From: Glandiceps talaboti
Taxonomy: Eukaryota > Hemichordata > Enteropneusta > Spengelidae
NCBI RefSeq assembly: GCF_964340395.1
Contig: NC_135555.1
Location: 4,850,501 to 4,912,500 of the forward strand
Direction of reading: 5' to 3'
Length of the DNA: 62,000 bases
The notes beneath the pieces were generated by a model that saw only the letters and a program-made list of their open reading frames with translations, was not told the origin of the DNA and ran no database searches. Shown here in pieces: positions 1 through 36,078 of the stretch; within the stretch, counting starts at the first letter, position 1, and every line of letters starts with the position of its first letter. Both the position numbers and the translations under genes were made by a program.

Positions 1-413
1 ATATTGCATAGGTAACAACATAGATGAGTCGTCATGGGAATGAACATTTTTCAAAATTTAACACATAAACCATCCAGCTTTTTTTTTTCTTGGCCTTAAG
101 AACACTCTGTTTATAATCCCTGTTGTCAGTCATTTTGCATATTCTCTAAAAGTTTGTTTTTGGGATGGAAATTATTAAAAAACAACAAAAACAAAAACAT
201 CTTTTCATCCAATAAATTAATAAAATCTCACTGTTACCCTAAATAGGCATGTAACTGTGCAAAATGTTACAGAAGATTTCAAAAATTTTGGCGGGAAGAT
301 GTCATTACAATATTAGACAGAGCAGTGTAAAGTATTGTGATTGCACTTATCATTGTGTTAATGGTTTGTAGTCTGTTAAAATGTTTAATGTTGGTGAGTC
401 TTGTTATTTGTAG
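1..413 (+). other. Intron of the CD109-like gene (5' end outside window)
   Basis: AT-rich sequence ending in a pyrimidine-rich acceptor (TTGTTATTTGTAG). No exon or recognisable repeat seen. Confidence 0.7.
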
Positions 414-22204
<21,791 letters not shown>

Positions 22205-22692
22205 CCATCGTCTGCTTAAGTCACACAATCTTGTCATAAAATAGCTTTGATGAAGATGATTTTGATTGTTTGTTCATAATATTCATTGCACTATTCAGTG
22301 GTAACTCTTGTCATAATCATTTGTATACAAGGTGTTTTACAGGATATTTCATCTTAGCTTGCAAATGCCATGAAACGATGTATCAAGATTAGTGAGACTG
22401 ATCACAAGGTTTCATGTTGAGATAGACACCATAAAGATAGCACACAAACATCCCGTATTACATAGTATCTTCTGTATTTTGTTAATGATAACAAAAAACA
22501 TACAAATTTAACAAAATACAGAGCAGACACTGTGTAAGGGATGTTTGTGTGTTATCTTTGTTGTGTCTATCTCAACATGAAACCTTAGGATCGGTCTCAC
22601 TAATCTTGATACATCGTTTCATGGCGTTTGCAAGCTAAGATGAGATCTCCTGTAAAACGTATTAAAATATTGTTGAAATTATTGATAATAAA
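22205..22692 (+). promoter_or_regulatory. Probable 3'UTR and AATAAA of the CD109-like gene
   Basis: The first AATAAA after the stop codon is at 22687-22692. If used, the 3'UTR is about 490-510 nt and contains nearly the whole inverted repeat at 22333-22660. Confidence 0.6.
22333..22660. repeat. Long inverted repeat, ~153-bp arms, 22-bp loop
   Basis: The arm 22333-22485 (GTTTTACAGGA...TATTTTGTTAA) pairs with 22508-22660 (TTAACAAAATACAGAG...CCTGTAAAAC). Most of the arm matches with scattered mismatches, for example GATGTATCAAGATTAGTGAG and TTTCATGTTGAGATAGACAC in both. The transcript could fold into a long imperfect hairpin. It may have arisen as a foldback MITE, but clear target duplications were not seen. 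Confidence 0.93.
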
Positions 22693-22787
22693 ATTTTTGG
22701 TTTGAGAATATTTCTAGAAGTGTCTTAAGTACTAAAACCTGGAGTAGACTTTGTACAAGCAAACAGATACAATTATATCATGTCATT

Positions 22788-22832
22788 TGGTCAAAGGTCA
22801 TCGTAGTCAAAATTATATTGGGTCAAAGGTCA
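22788..22832. promoter_or_regulatory. Two DR1-type nuclear-receptor half-site pairs
   Basis: TGGTCAAAGGTCA (22788-22800) and GGGTCAAAGGTCA (22820-22832) match the AGGTCA-N-AGGTCA direct repeat bound by RXR/HNF4/COUP-type receptors. They lie within a 32-bp duplicated segment, so the pair is not independent. Function is inferred only. Confidence 0.3.
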
Positions 22833-23768
22833 TCGTAGTCAAAAGCAGATGATTTGAATTCATGTGTTTTAATTTGGATTTGTTTTATTTATATGTTTTT
22901 TTTGTTTAGTCGTAGAATGCACTCCAAATTTTACTTTTATTCACACACACACACACAACCAGAATGTTTAATTTCCCATTATTGAATTTCTTGGTACTTA
23001 TAAATAGAATCATTGCTTACCATGCTGTGATCACAAACAGATATTATGCAGAATTTAAAATGTCCAAAATATTTTTAAAATGTTTGAATTTCATTAAAAT
23101 ACATGGCTGGCTGTTTTGCATGGAAAATTTGACAAAATTGAATAAAAAAGTTGAGTAAGAGTTTAAATTGTTTTTACCCAGACCAAATTGTAGTAATCAG
23201 ACAAAATACTTGCCTGCATGAAGAGTACATGTAAAAAAAAAAGTTACAAATCGCTATTAGGAACCAACATTTTTATTCATATTTCAAATTTTTTCCATCA
23301 TTTTTATATAACATTGTCATTAGAAAATAATCAACTCTGTATATCAACTGTATAACTCAATTTGAAATTAAAATTTTATGAATTAGTATCTTGACATTTA
23401 CATAAAATTGATAATAACATTTTCATGGAAAAGAACTTTATATTTGTAATGTTATCTATCTTGGTATCTTTAATAAGGTATATCATCTTTACTAGTTGAT
23501 ATAGACAACATGTGATAATTGTACAAATACAGTCAATACTCATTCTTGTTCTGAGTTTATTATTCTGAAGGTTTTAAAGGAATGGTTGAGGAACATCTTA
23601 CAAACAGATATTTTAGTATGAATGTTCCCATGTTATTGATACTTATACTTTCATTTGACTTGTCACTCAGTGTATTTGTTATTTAAGGAGGATAAAGATA
23701 ACATTCCTTGGGCATTGTACCAGGATTCCCTACCTTAAATGAAGTACTTTGCATTGATATACAGGCAG

Positions 23769-23926
23769 ATTCAGGATAAAAATGTTTTGTGATCCATGAA
23801 CTAGAATGTCACCATTGCTGGCGCTGTGCTGTGCTAGTTCTTGTCTACTACCACAGCTAGTGTGGTTATAGGTACAGCAGCATGGACAGTCTAGCTAATG
23901 AATTGCAAACAGTTTTAATCTTGAAT
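23769..23926. mobile_element. MITE-like element, copy 2
   Basis: The left end (ATTCAGGATAAAAATGTTTT, GTGATCCATGAACTAGAATGTC) matches the reverse complement of the right end (ATTCAAGATTAAAACTG, TTTGCAATTCATTAGCTAGA). The interior resembles copy 1 at 19672-19821 (TGGCG.TGT, GCTAGTTCTTGT). Confidence 0.72.
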
Positions 23927-24440
23927 TTACCCCATATTCAAGTATTACCAGACTTAGTTCTTGGGTTTCCAAATGCTAGTATTGGTAAAAACACTGAAAT
24001 GGAAAATTTGCTGTTTTTATATACACTCGGACTGCAATGATTTGTAAAATGGGAATTGTAAGGATATTCATAGCTTTATCTGTGTCTGTATAAATATGTT
24101 GAATGACCAGATAACTGGTATGTGATTGATGGAATAGTGTATAAATTCATAACAGCGCAAATGATTTGATTCTGAATAGACAACAGATTTTTCTTTCATA
24201 ACCCTGTGTTTTGAAAATGGTTTTACCCATCGATAAAAGACACAGTGAGACTAAACCAAAATGTAAGAATCATAGAGGTTGTACAGATTAAAGATGTTAT
24301 GAATTTTATACAATTTGATGTATAACCATGATTTTATGGCTAAAAAGTAGTTCTGTGCAGGTCACAGACACAAAATGATATCATCATGACCAGAAATGAC
24401 AGATACAATAATAACAGATTATAGTAGACAGACACAGTGT

Positions 24441-24660
24441 ATAATTGTGGTAGTCTGGTCTAATTTGTAGAAGAATTGTGATAAGACAAGACAGGCTTTT
24501 GAAACCTGACATTTACACATTAACCTTAGTTTATTATCATCTGTATATGTATAATTGTGGTAGTCTGGTCTAATTTGTAGAAGAATTGTGATAAGACAAG
24601 ACAGGCTTTTGAAACCTGACATTTACACATTAACCTTAGTTTATTATCATCTGTATATGT
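24441..24660. repeat. Perfect 110-bp tandem duplication (2 copies)
   Basis: Copies 24441-24550 and 24551-24660 read identically, from ATAATTGTGGTAGTCTGG to CATCTGTATATGT. Confidence 0.92.
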
Positions 24661-25460
24661 AGAGACACTAGAGCTAATAATATTCACTGCCGGGCTGTGT
24701 CTCATTCTGTAATGTCACCTATATAGATATCTTTCAGCAAATATGTTTTGTGATTTTATTCATTGATGAGCAGATAATGTAAATCTGTCATGACAGTCAA
24801 ACTGAATTGTCATGATTATGAAGTAGATTTCGAATGTTTACATTCTGTCATTTCGACTTTTAGAAAAACAAAAGAAGTTCTTAAAATACACCTATAACTG
24901 TTTGGTACCACCATTGACTGTTTAGCGCCCTCGACGGTAAGGTTTGAGGAAAAAAAAAGTAATTCACACCAATCTGTATTAGAAATGTTTCCCCGTTCAA
25001 CTTTTGTTCAAACTTTTTAAAACTTTAAAAACATTTGGAAAGAACTAGTTATATGACATAATTGAATTTTTATCATGTATAAAAGAATGCTGAGATATCG
25101 TCTTGTATTTACTTCATTTTCTTGGTATTTGGTGTAATATATCATTCCTGGAACTAAATATTTCTGTATATGTTTGTGTATGTTATGACGATCTCGTAGA
25201 TATATGTAATAAAAGTATATTAACATTACTTCTTTTATGTTCTTGTGTCTATTTTTTATAGATTAGATATCCCAGTTGCATTGGGATGTGTGTCCATATC
25301 ATCCCTCTATCCCCAATATCTCAAAACCCACTGGACTGATCATTGTGAGATTTGATACACAAGTTACACTTACCTCAACTTAAACTGACTTGATTTTTAG
25401 CCTAGTCCATGCATATAAATGAGTTTAATTAACATATTTAGTATGTCTGTGGAATTTAAT
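24661..25460. other. Intergenic
   Basis: AT-rich, nothing recognised. Confidence 0.6.
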
Positions 25461-25465
25461 CAATG

Positions 25466-25668
25466 TAGTAGCCCCCCCCCCCCCCTTCGTCTATTGGGGC
25501 TAAAAAGATGTGGCGTGGCCAGCATAATAGCCCCGCCCCCGATTTCGTCTGTAAAAACAACATGTGGCATGGACGATATAATAGCGCCCCCTCCCACGTG
25601 CACCCCCCCCCCCCCCCGACTTCGTCCGTTGGGCCTAAAAACAACATGTGGCGTGGACAATATCATAG
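25466..25668. repeat. C-rich tandem repeat, left part (interrupted)
   Basis: About three diverged 50-85-bp units with the plan ATAGC(C)n, TTCGTC, GTTGGG(G)CTAAAAACAACA, TGTGGCGTGGACAATAT. C runs reach 16 bases. The array resumes at 27767 after a 2.1-kb insertion. Confidence 0.8.
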
Positions 25669-27765
25669 CAGGGCCGTAGCCTGACCAAATTGCCAAGGGG
25701 GACAGAACTTTGTCTTGGTGCAATCATGCATTTAAAATTTAGATAAGTGCTAATTTACATACATTTGCATGCAATTTACATAATATATATATATATATAT
25801 ATATATATAAACATACGCAATTAAATATCATATGTAAGGTCAGAAAAAATAAAAAATGCTTGTCAACGGGTAACCTAACCCATCACATTGGGTAAGTAGG
25901 TCGATTTCATTTTTTCACAATGCTTGACAAGGATAAAACAAACCATATATAATGACAGCAAAATATTTCAGGTCGAGTTTAGATAGAACTTATTCAGTCA
26001 TCTTGATACTATCTCATGCAATCTGTCCGCATAGCTACAGTTAGGAAATGTACACAATTTACGGTTAAACAAATGGTGTAGTTCCTCGCACCCTCTCTTC
26101 TCAAAAAATGTTAAGCCCCGCCAATTGAAACTCAAGCATTATTTTAGCCACCCCTTCTGTCACCTACACTACAGTGGAGATATAAAATCATATGGTACAA
26201 TGATGCATTGGAAGGAGACAACTCCAAAGGTGGAAAAATTGAAAATAAGACAGTATAGGAGGCCATTTAGAGGCATAAAATATCAAACCACAGACATAAT
26301 AAAATACCAGAATTGAAACAATTATGCTATGCATTACATATTATCTGGAAGTGTATTTTGTTGTGGCAAAGCTGAAAGATATTATGCGGATGTGCACATG
26401 GTAAATGACTTCTGAAGTTTAATTTCGTTCCAAAAAATCCCGAATAAAGAGCAAAACATTTCAAGACTTTCAGACTTTTGATGGCCCAATGGTCGTAAAC
26501 ATTTGTTCAATTCTTTTTAGTGCACAATGGATATTTAATCTCAATTTATGCTTGTATGCAACATCAGAGCCAAGTAAACCACTGTATAAGATATTATATA
26601 ATTTGGAATAGACTCAAATGTATATTGTTACATGTACTATTCAGAAAATATAACGAAATATCCTTAATTTTGAAGAAAAAAATGCGAAGGCCGCATGAGG
26701 CTATATTGCCCATCACCAGACAAAAATATATGGGTAGGTTGAACAGCTTTTTCATTTTTTCTGGCCTAATGTCGTATCTTTCAAAGTAGTTGCCGAAGAG
26801 ATATCACATTCAAAGTAAAAAAAATGGATGGTGCTTTCTCAAATAAGTAACACAACAAAATAATCATTTTCTTTACCCAACTCTCAAAACTGTTATGGCC
26901 TCGTTTATGTCGGAACCCAAGGTGAACTCAGAGAATTCTCCTTGTCATTATCATTATAATGGGAATTGAAGTTTGGATTTTGATGTCGAAGGTACAGCTC
27001 TGTTTACAAATTCAGTGCCATTCTTTCCATAGCAAATTATCGCTTCAAAATGAATTGCGTAATAACGCTAGTGTCAGTGTGCAATGAGATAATTATATCA
27101 AACAACATTTTAACCAAAGACAACGTCGAACACAATTATTGAAAGAAATATCTTCAAATAGTGGATCTTAAACTGCGTACCTAGTTTAATAGTTTTTCAT
27201 GCCACCAAATATTCCAAAAAGAGATCTCCCGTTTTATCAGCATGAAATGTTTTAATATAAGGAACAAGATGGAAATGAGATCGAGCGCATCTTCGGAGTC
27301 ACGGCATGCAGCATAGCGGGCAACCTCACGTTGAACGACTTTTTCCGTCTTTTTTTTGAGTTTCACTCGCTGACATTATAATTGCGACTTGCTATCTTCA
27401 AATGAAGGAGATTTTCAAGACTACTACTCGCAGAAAATGCACAGTGCATGTGTACACTTCTTTTGTACTTTCCCGCGCAAAGAATTTTTAATTTGCTGCA
27501 AAAAGTTACAATTTTTAACGGGACACAATTTAATTCAAAGTTAAGCCAGCGTACAATAGCGATATAAGATACATATTAGCCATGAGTCAGTGTACAGTCA
27601 CTTTAGTGAACTATCAATTGAAATCGCGCATGCTAGGAATCGTCACATAAATATAACGATTTTAATAGCATCGCTATGTATTCAAAAAGTAGCTTTTTTC
27701 TTTCTTTTTTCCAAAATCTCAGGGGGGGCCAGCTGCCCCCCCCCCCTCTGCAGGCTACGGTACTG
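25669..27765. mobile_element. 2.1-kb non-coding TIR element inserted in a tandem repeat
   Basis: Left end CAGGGCCGTAGCCTG (25669-25683) and right end CAGGCTACGGTACTG (27751-27765) are inverted repeats matching at 13 of 15 positions. The flanks CATAG and AATAG are nearly the same, and both belong to the interrupted repeat unit, which marks an insertion. The interior has short open frames only, no recognised transposase, a (TA)n tract at about 25785-25809 and a poly-C run near the right end. It looks like a non-autonomous DNA element. A CAGGG(C/G)CGTAGCC end resembles some hAT elements, but the 8-bp target duplication expected for hAT is not visible. Confidence 0.7.
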
Positions 27766-27766
27766 A

Positions 27767-27810
27767 ATAGCCCCCCCCCGTCCGTCGGGGGCTAAAAACA
27801 ACAACAGATG
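27767..27810. repeat. C-rich tandem repeat, right remnant
   Basis: ATAGC(C)n then GTCCGTCGGGGGCTAAAAAC, resuming the unit interrupted at 25668. Confidence 0.75.
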
Positions 27811-29250
<1,440 letters not shown>

Positions 29251-31305
29251 TTGACACCATTCGGCATCATAATCAAATGGAGTTTACATAAAAGTTATGA
29301 AGAAATTAATAATTTAACGACTCTGGAAAATATTGGACGCTGCAATATTAACAGAAATCACGATGAAATGATTTCATCAAAATCGGAAAGACCATTTCCC
29401 CGAAGGACTAAAATAACATCTAATATGATATGTATGACAACACTTATCGAATTCAAATTCATATTAAATGTAGAAGTATATTATTTTAAAGCAACGTAAC
29501 TTTCTAGCTTAGTAGTGTACAATAAATAGTATACAATAGTACAGATAATATCTCACATTTATCATTCAGAATTTTATTCAAATGAACCACAGCGAAAAAG
29601 TCTCGGATATCAAAACAGGTACTTGGCAGCTGTAAGGACCACTAATATTTCTCTACGGCCATGTATCAGTGTTGTTTGTCTAGGGTTTTATGGGTTTAAA
29701 TATTAGCATTTAAGTAATACCATGTTGCCCCTGACAACCGACGTCTGCTTGCATGATAACACCCTCGGTGGTTTAGAACGTTCCTTGACGAATGCACTAG
29801 TTAGTAACTAAACACCCGATGTATACAAAGGCTGCCTGTCGCTAGTAAAATATGTTTGTCCTCACCAGTCATATCATTCTAGTCCAGCATTAACGACTTG
29901 TTATGAGTTCCACATGTATTTAGTGCCCAGTAAGACATGGCGGGATATACTATATATATTCGTCTCCTGGCTGATAGTACTGCTTGCAGACGGTGTACAG
30001 GACGTGATACTGACTATGTCCCACTGGGACAATGTCAGAACCGAGTCCTGACTTACTCCGTTTGCAGGCAGTACTAATACTTGTCAACAGTGCATTTGAC
30101 CGCATGGCAGGTTTCTACGAAAGTAAAATACTTTTTAGTTTGTCCACGGTCTGTGTACGTTCGTATCCCATAATCGTTGACAAAGTAAACGTGTTTATTT
30201 CAGTAAACGATTACATGTTTGTAGAAGGCTGAGGTGTAACAGTTAAGCGTGAATGTCCTGTGATCATAACTGCACTGTTGTATGTGGCATTTATTGTAAA
30301 TGTGTATGGAAATGTATCTAAATAGTAAGTTTGAACTATTTGAATAAACATTAAAATGGTTGAGAAAACGTGCTAAACGTACCTGTTACATATCCTTTAC
30401 TTCAAAGAGGCACAAGCTGAGTTTACACATCTTTGGGATATAATTTTCTCACAGTATTCTACTTACTAATGTATACTTAACCACCATTTGCAATTGACTG
30501 AACTTAGTCCTGGTATTGGGATATAACTTATAAAAGTTCCGATGACGTAATTTATTATGCGTATCAAAAACATGTACAGGAACTCCCTATAATAAAATCA
30601 ACAGTTCTAACAATGCCAGAACACAATAATCAAATACATGTATATGTTTATGTCTCAATGAGTTTAAGTCTCATATCATAAAAGGTATGATTACTTGTGA
30701 CTGTTTACCCAGTTTCTTTACAAACCGCAATCTCTTTACTCATGGTGTAGACAGGACAGATTTTCATCTAGCACAAGATGAGTTATCTGACATTCTTGAT
30801 TACTACATAGGATAATCAACACTCTCTTCGGCTTTATACACTAAGACTACACTGCGGGTAACTTGTCTAAAACGCATATTGTTATAATACTTTTTACGTG
30901 CTAAAGCATATGGTATCACAAACGTATCGACATATTTATGCCATGTATTGTTATAATTTGGTTTATTGAGTGTATTTCATCAATCCACTACAGTTAGAAT
31001 TACACTTTGTTGTTTCGACGTTGCTCTAGGGGGATTGATCAGACGTTGACGACTAGTTTGGTAAGAAGAATGTCACTAGATTCAATCGAGTGTATAAGAT
31101 TACGTTTCTGTCTCTCGCATCATTAGAAATCTGAAATAAATCTACAGTAGGGTTTAACAAAACATATGTTAAATTAAAAAAAATAATAGAATGTAAATGC
31201 TGACAAGAAAAACAGTTAATGTTTTGTAGTGAAAGGACATTGGTTCTTGTCTTTGCCTGAACATTATGCATAACATATTTTAGTAAACTAAAGACGAAAT
31301 ATATA
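29251..31305. other. Intergenic
   Basis: No supported gene. Contains a dispersed repeat copy at 30495-30632. A TATA-like stretch near 29951 followed by a CAG-containing segment could be an unmapped first exon, but nothing confirms it. Confidence 0.5.
30495..30632. repeat. Dispersed repeat, copy 1
   Basis: Shares GATATAACTTA, GATGACGTAATTTATTAT, CGTA.CAAAAA and CAACAGTTCTAACAATG with 44872-44999, same order and orientation. It is diverged and non-coding. Confidence 0.75.
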
Positions 31306-31320
31306 TGCGTGCGTGTGCGT

Positions 31321-31367
<47 letters not shown>

Positions 31368-31550
31368 CGTGTGTGTGTGTGTATGTGTATGTGTGTGTGT
31401 GTGCGTGTGAGTGTGTGTGCGTGTGCTTGCTTGTGTGTGTGTGTGCGTGTGTATGTGTGTATGTATGTGTGTGTGTGCGTGTGCTTGTGCGTGTGCGTTG
31501 TGTGTGTGTGTGCGTGTGTGTGTATGTGTGCTTGTGCGTTGTGCGTGTGT
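31306..31550. repeat. (GT)n-rich tract with GC and TA variants
   Basis: Alternating purine-pyrimidine GT/GC/AT sequence of about 245 bp. Confidence 0.95.
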
Positions 31551-32745
31551 GTATCTATTATAAGGATAAAATTCGTGATTGATCGACAGATAATTTCGTA
31601 TGCAAGGAACTAGAACACTACAAATGAAATAGTGAATGAATTCTCACAAATACAAAGACTACAGAGAATCGCCGCCTTTATATCTAAAATATATACTTTA
31701 TAGCTATCCTTGAAGCTAAACTCAAGTCTCCGTCCCCTCCCAAGTAATAAACCTAAACACTATTCTGATTTGATTTATTTAATATTAACGTTAGTATACG
31801 ATCCATATAACAATCCGTCTATTTCATACTTATAAAGCAATATTGTTACACGTGTGATTTCATAGCTTTCAAGGCAATGACAATTCAAATTAAAATTTCA
31901 TAACGCATTAATCTATTAATAATTCACCCATTACTCACAGTCAAATGTGAAAAGTGATTGAAACCTATTGAAATTTCTGTTGCATGAACTCATTTGACAT
32001 GAAAACGTTTACATTTTTCATCTTGCGTATTGTTGTGTAAAATATGAAAAGGGGTGCCATGGTAGTATCCCTGAGAACGAAATATTCTGTAGTTTTTGCT
32101 TTTGAAAATTCTTAGCTAGTATACGTGTCCTCGGTATCAGAATCCTAGACATATTTTTTACCAGCCTGGTTCAACAACAATCCGCCGTATTGAAAACTTA
32201 GGTTAACTCTCTTCTCAGTACCACCAATGTAACATACTAGAATCAACTGTCTGCTTTTAAATACAGTACCATATAATGGAATATAAAGTTGTTACATTTT
32301 TTTCATTATATATGACAGCGACTTCACCAGTTTTGTATTCTTCGTTTAAATAAATAATTCTTAGTATGTTCTATAGGTTTGTGGCTTTCATGAAGTAAAC
32401 TAAGGTTGTTTTAATTTGTGTACAAATATCCTTAAAGTTGTAAAAATTACGAATTACGAATTACACTTGTTGAATAAAGAACTTCCAAGTCCATTGGCTA
32501 TATTACACACTTAAATTGCAAGTAAATATTTCATGTACAAAATACACATTTCCCTTGAGACGGTACTGGGAAATATCACTAGATATGAATAAATCATGAT
32601 ATGACAGAAAGGACATTTATTTATTGAATGATGTGAAATGGTGGCCAGCAAGAAGATATCTTCGATACTATGCGCAGAGTTTCGGACAAAAGAGAATGTC
32701 ACAAAGAACGAGAAACAAAAGAGATACAGAGAGAAACAGTTATTT
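31551..32745. other. Intergenic
   Basis: AT-rich, no gene or element recognised. Confidence 0.55.
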
Positions 32746-34495
<1,750 letters not shown>

Positions 34496-34747
34496 AATAG
34501 GGAACTTGCAAACCCGCCATGTTGAATGTTGCATCATGGGAAATGTGATAATAAATACTCGTCAATTAGTATTGTAAACAATATTGCTACATTGTTTATA
34601 ATCACGAATGATCAATTCATATTTAGCCTAACCAGTGTGGGAGGTTTATTTCATCGGTAACTCCAGATAAGATATTACGATAACCACAGATAATCCCATA
34701 GTCTTTTGCATCTGAGCATGCTCAGTCTGGATTGCAAGTTCCCTATT
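34496..34747. mobile_element. 252-bp MITE with 16-bp terminal inverted repeats
   Basis: It starts AATAGGGAACTTGCAA and ends TTGCAAGTTCCCTATT, perfect inverted termini. The interior is non-coding and contains CCGCCATGTTGAATG. A clear target duplication was not identified, so the superfamily is open. Confidence 0.82.
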
Positions 34748-35867
34748 GACGACGTGTCGATATATCTATGATATTTCGCACTCTCTCGTCTTTGGGATAT
34801 TTGAGCACTTTTATCGTTACAACCATATCACAGTATTGTATATAGTCTACGCAATATCATCATTGTAACGTACTGAACCAATCTTCGTTTTTCCATCTGA
34901 CTATGCATCTTTGAACATGTATCAAAGTTGTGTTTGGTACAGACTGAATATTTACAGTGTAACACACTCAGACAAGTAAGAAGACTTACTTGTCTGTGGT
35001 GTAATACACTCAGACATACTTTATTTGGTGTAGACATTATGTTTATTGTCACATGTCTGAGATAACCAACTACTCCTGGTATTGAAAGTAATGGGTCTGG
35101 TAATTTCGAATGATTATCACTGAAGTGAAATATTGTCGTTGTTGCACTCGCACGCACAATTATTCCATGGAATTGTGGGGAAGGGACAGGAAGAGCTGTT
35201 ATACTATTGTGTACGGAGACATTGTGTACGTTACATAATCATTCGCAATATATTGCGTGGGAAGTGAGCTGGTGGACAAGTTAAAGCTCAGTGAGGGGGA
35301 GGGAGGGAGGGAGGGAGGGTAGATATCATTAAGCACCAGTGAGAGGGTACATACAAACAGCTAACACCCTCGCCACAATTAGTTTGCTCGTTGTTGTTGT
35401 TGTTTTGTTTTTTGGTAGTTTTTATTTGGGGGGTGACTCTAATAAAAGCATTATTTTTGGTCTGAAACAATATATAATTAATGAAAACCACAAATCTGCC
35501 CATTGGCTTTACCTAATATATTTATTATACACAGTTTCTCAGTTAAACACAGATCACATCTTTTTGTCTAATTAATGTAACTGCCGTCTTGGAGATAATA
35601 GCCCGGCCAGCTAATACTGTGTTGTTAATCGTTCTCTTTCAGACTCCAAATGCATTTATACAACTCTGCTGAAACGAAGTCTTTTGTAGGTGAAGGATGT
35701 ATGCAGAAATACAATTATTTCTTACTTGATGCAGTTATCCTTAATGGCAACAAAATGAGTACTGTGTCTGAAGTTAAATATTTCCAATCCCCAGGAAGAA
35801 AATAGCCAGCCTGTAGACTTGTGAACGGCTGACATTTTGAATTTTTGAGAGCAAAAAATGAAAATGT
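34748..35867. other. Intergenic with hairpin and GGGA tract
   Basis: Holds a perfect 12-bp-arm hairpin at 34969-34996 and a (GGGA)n run at about 35293-35320. No gene. Confidence 0.6.
34969..34996. repeat. Short perfect hairpin, related copy at 51713-51738
   Basis: CAGACAAGTAAG, spacer AAGA, CTTACTTGTCTG. A shortened version with ACAGACAAG and ACTTGTCTGT is found in a fucosidase intron. Confidence 0.85.
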
Positions 35868-36078
35868 CAGTTAGGATAGCGGAATAGTGTAGCCATAGAC
35901 AAGCTACAGTTAGGATAACGGAATAGTGTAGCGATAGCCGTTCTCAAGTCTGCAGGTAGGCGACAGTTAGGATAGCAGAATAGTGTAGCGATAACAGTTC
36001 TCAAGTCTACAGGTAGGCTACAGTTAGGAAAGCGGAATAGTGTAGCGATAGCGATTCTCAAGTCTATAGGTAGGGTAG
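35868..36078. repeat. 57-bp tandem repeat (3 full units, 1 short)
   Basis: Units start CAGTTAGGATAGCGGAATAG at 35868, 35907, 35964 and 36021 (spacings 39, 57 and 57), with TTCTCAAGTCT and AGGTAGG in the full units. The 57-bp period is 19 codons, so the minus strand stays open with a repeated AIATLFRYPN-type peptide. No support for expression. Confidence 0.9.

Larger units (their letters stand above)
22693..24440. other. Intergenic, downstream of the CD109-like gene
   Basis: AT-rich. Contains the duplicated DR1-like motif at 22788-22832, a short (CA)n at 22943-22957 and MITE copy 2. No gene seen. Confidence 0.65.

Noticed and set aside
25669-27765. Firm assignment of the 2.1-kb element to hAT
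   Set aside because: The termini look hAT-like, but the expected 8-bp target duplication and any transposase are missing.
31305-31613. Val-Cys repeat frames
   Set aside because: Translation of the (GT)n tract.
34828-35157. 109-codon minus-strand frame
   Set aside because: No family match and no signals. It overlaps the small hairpin region.
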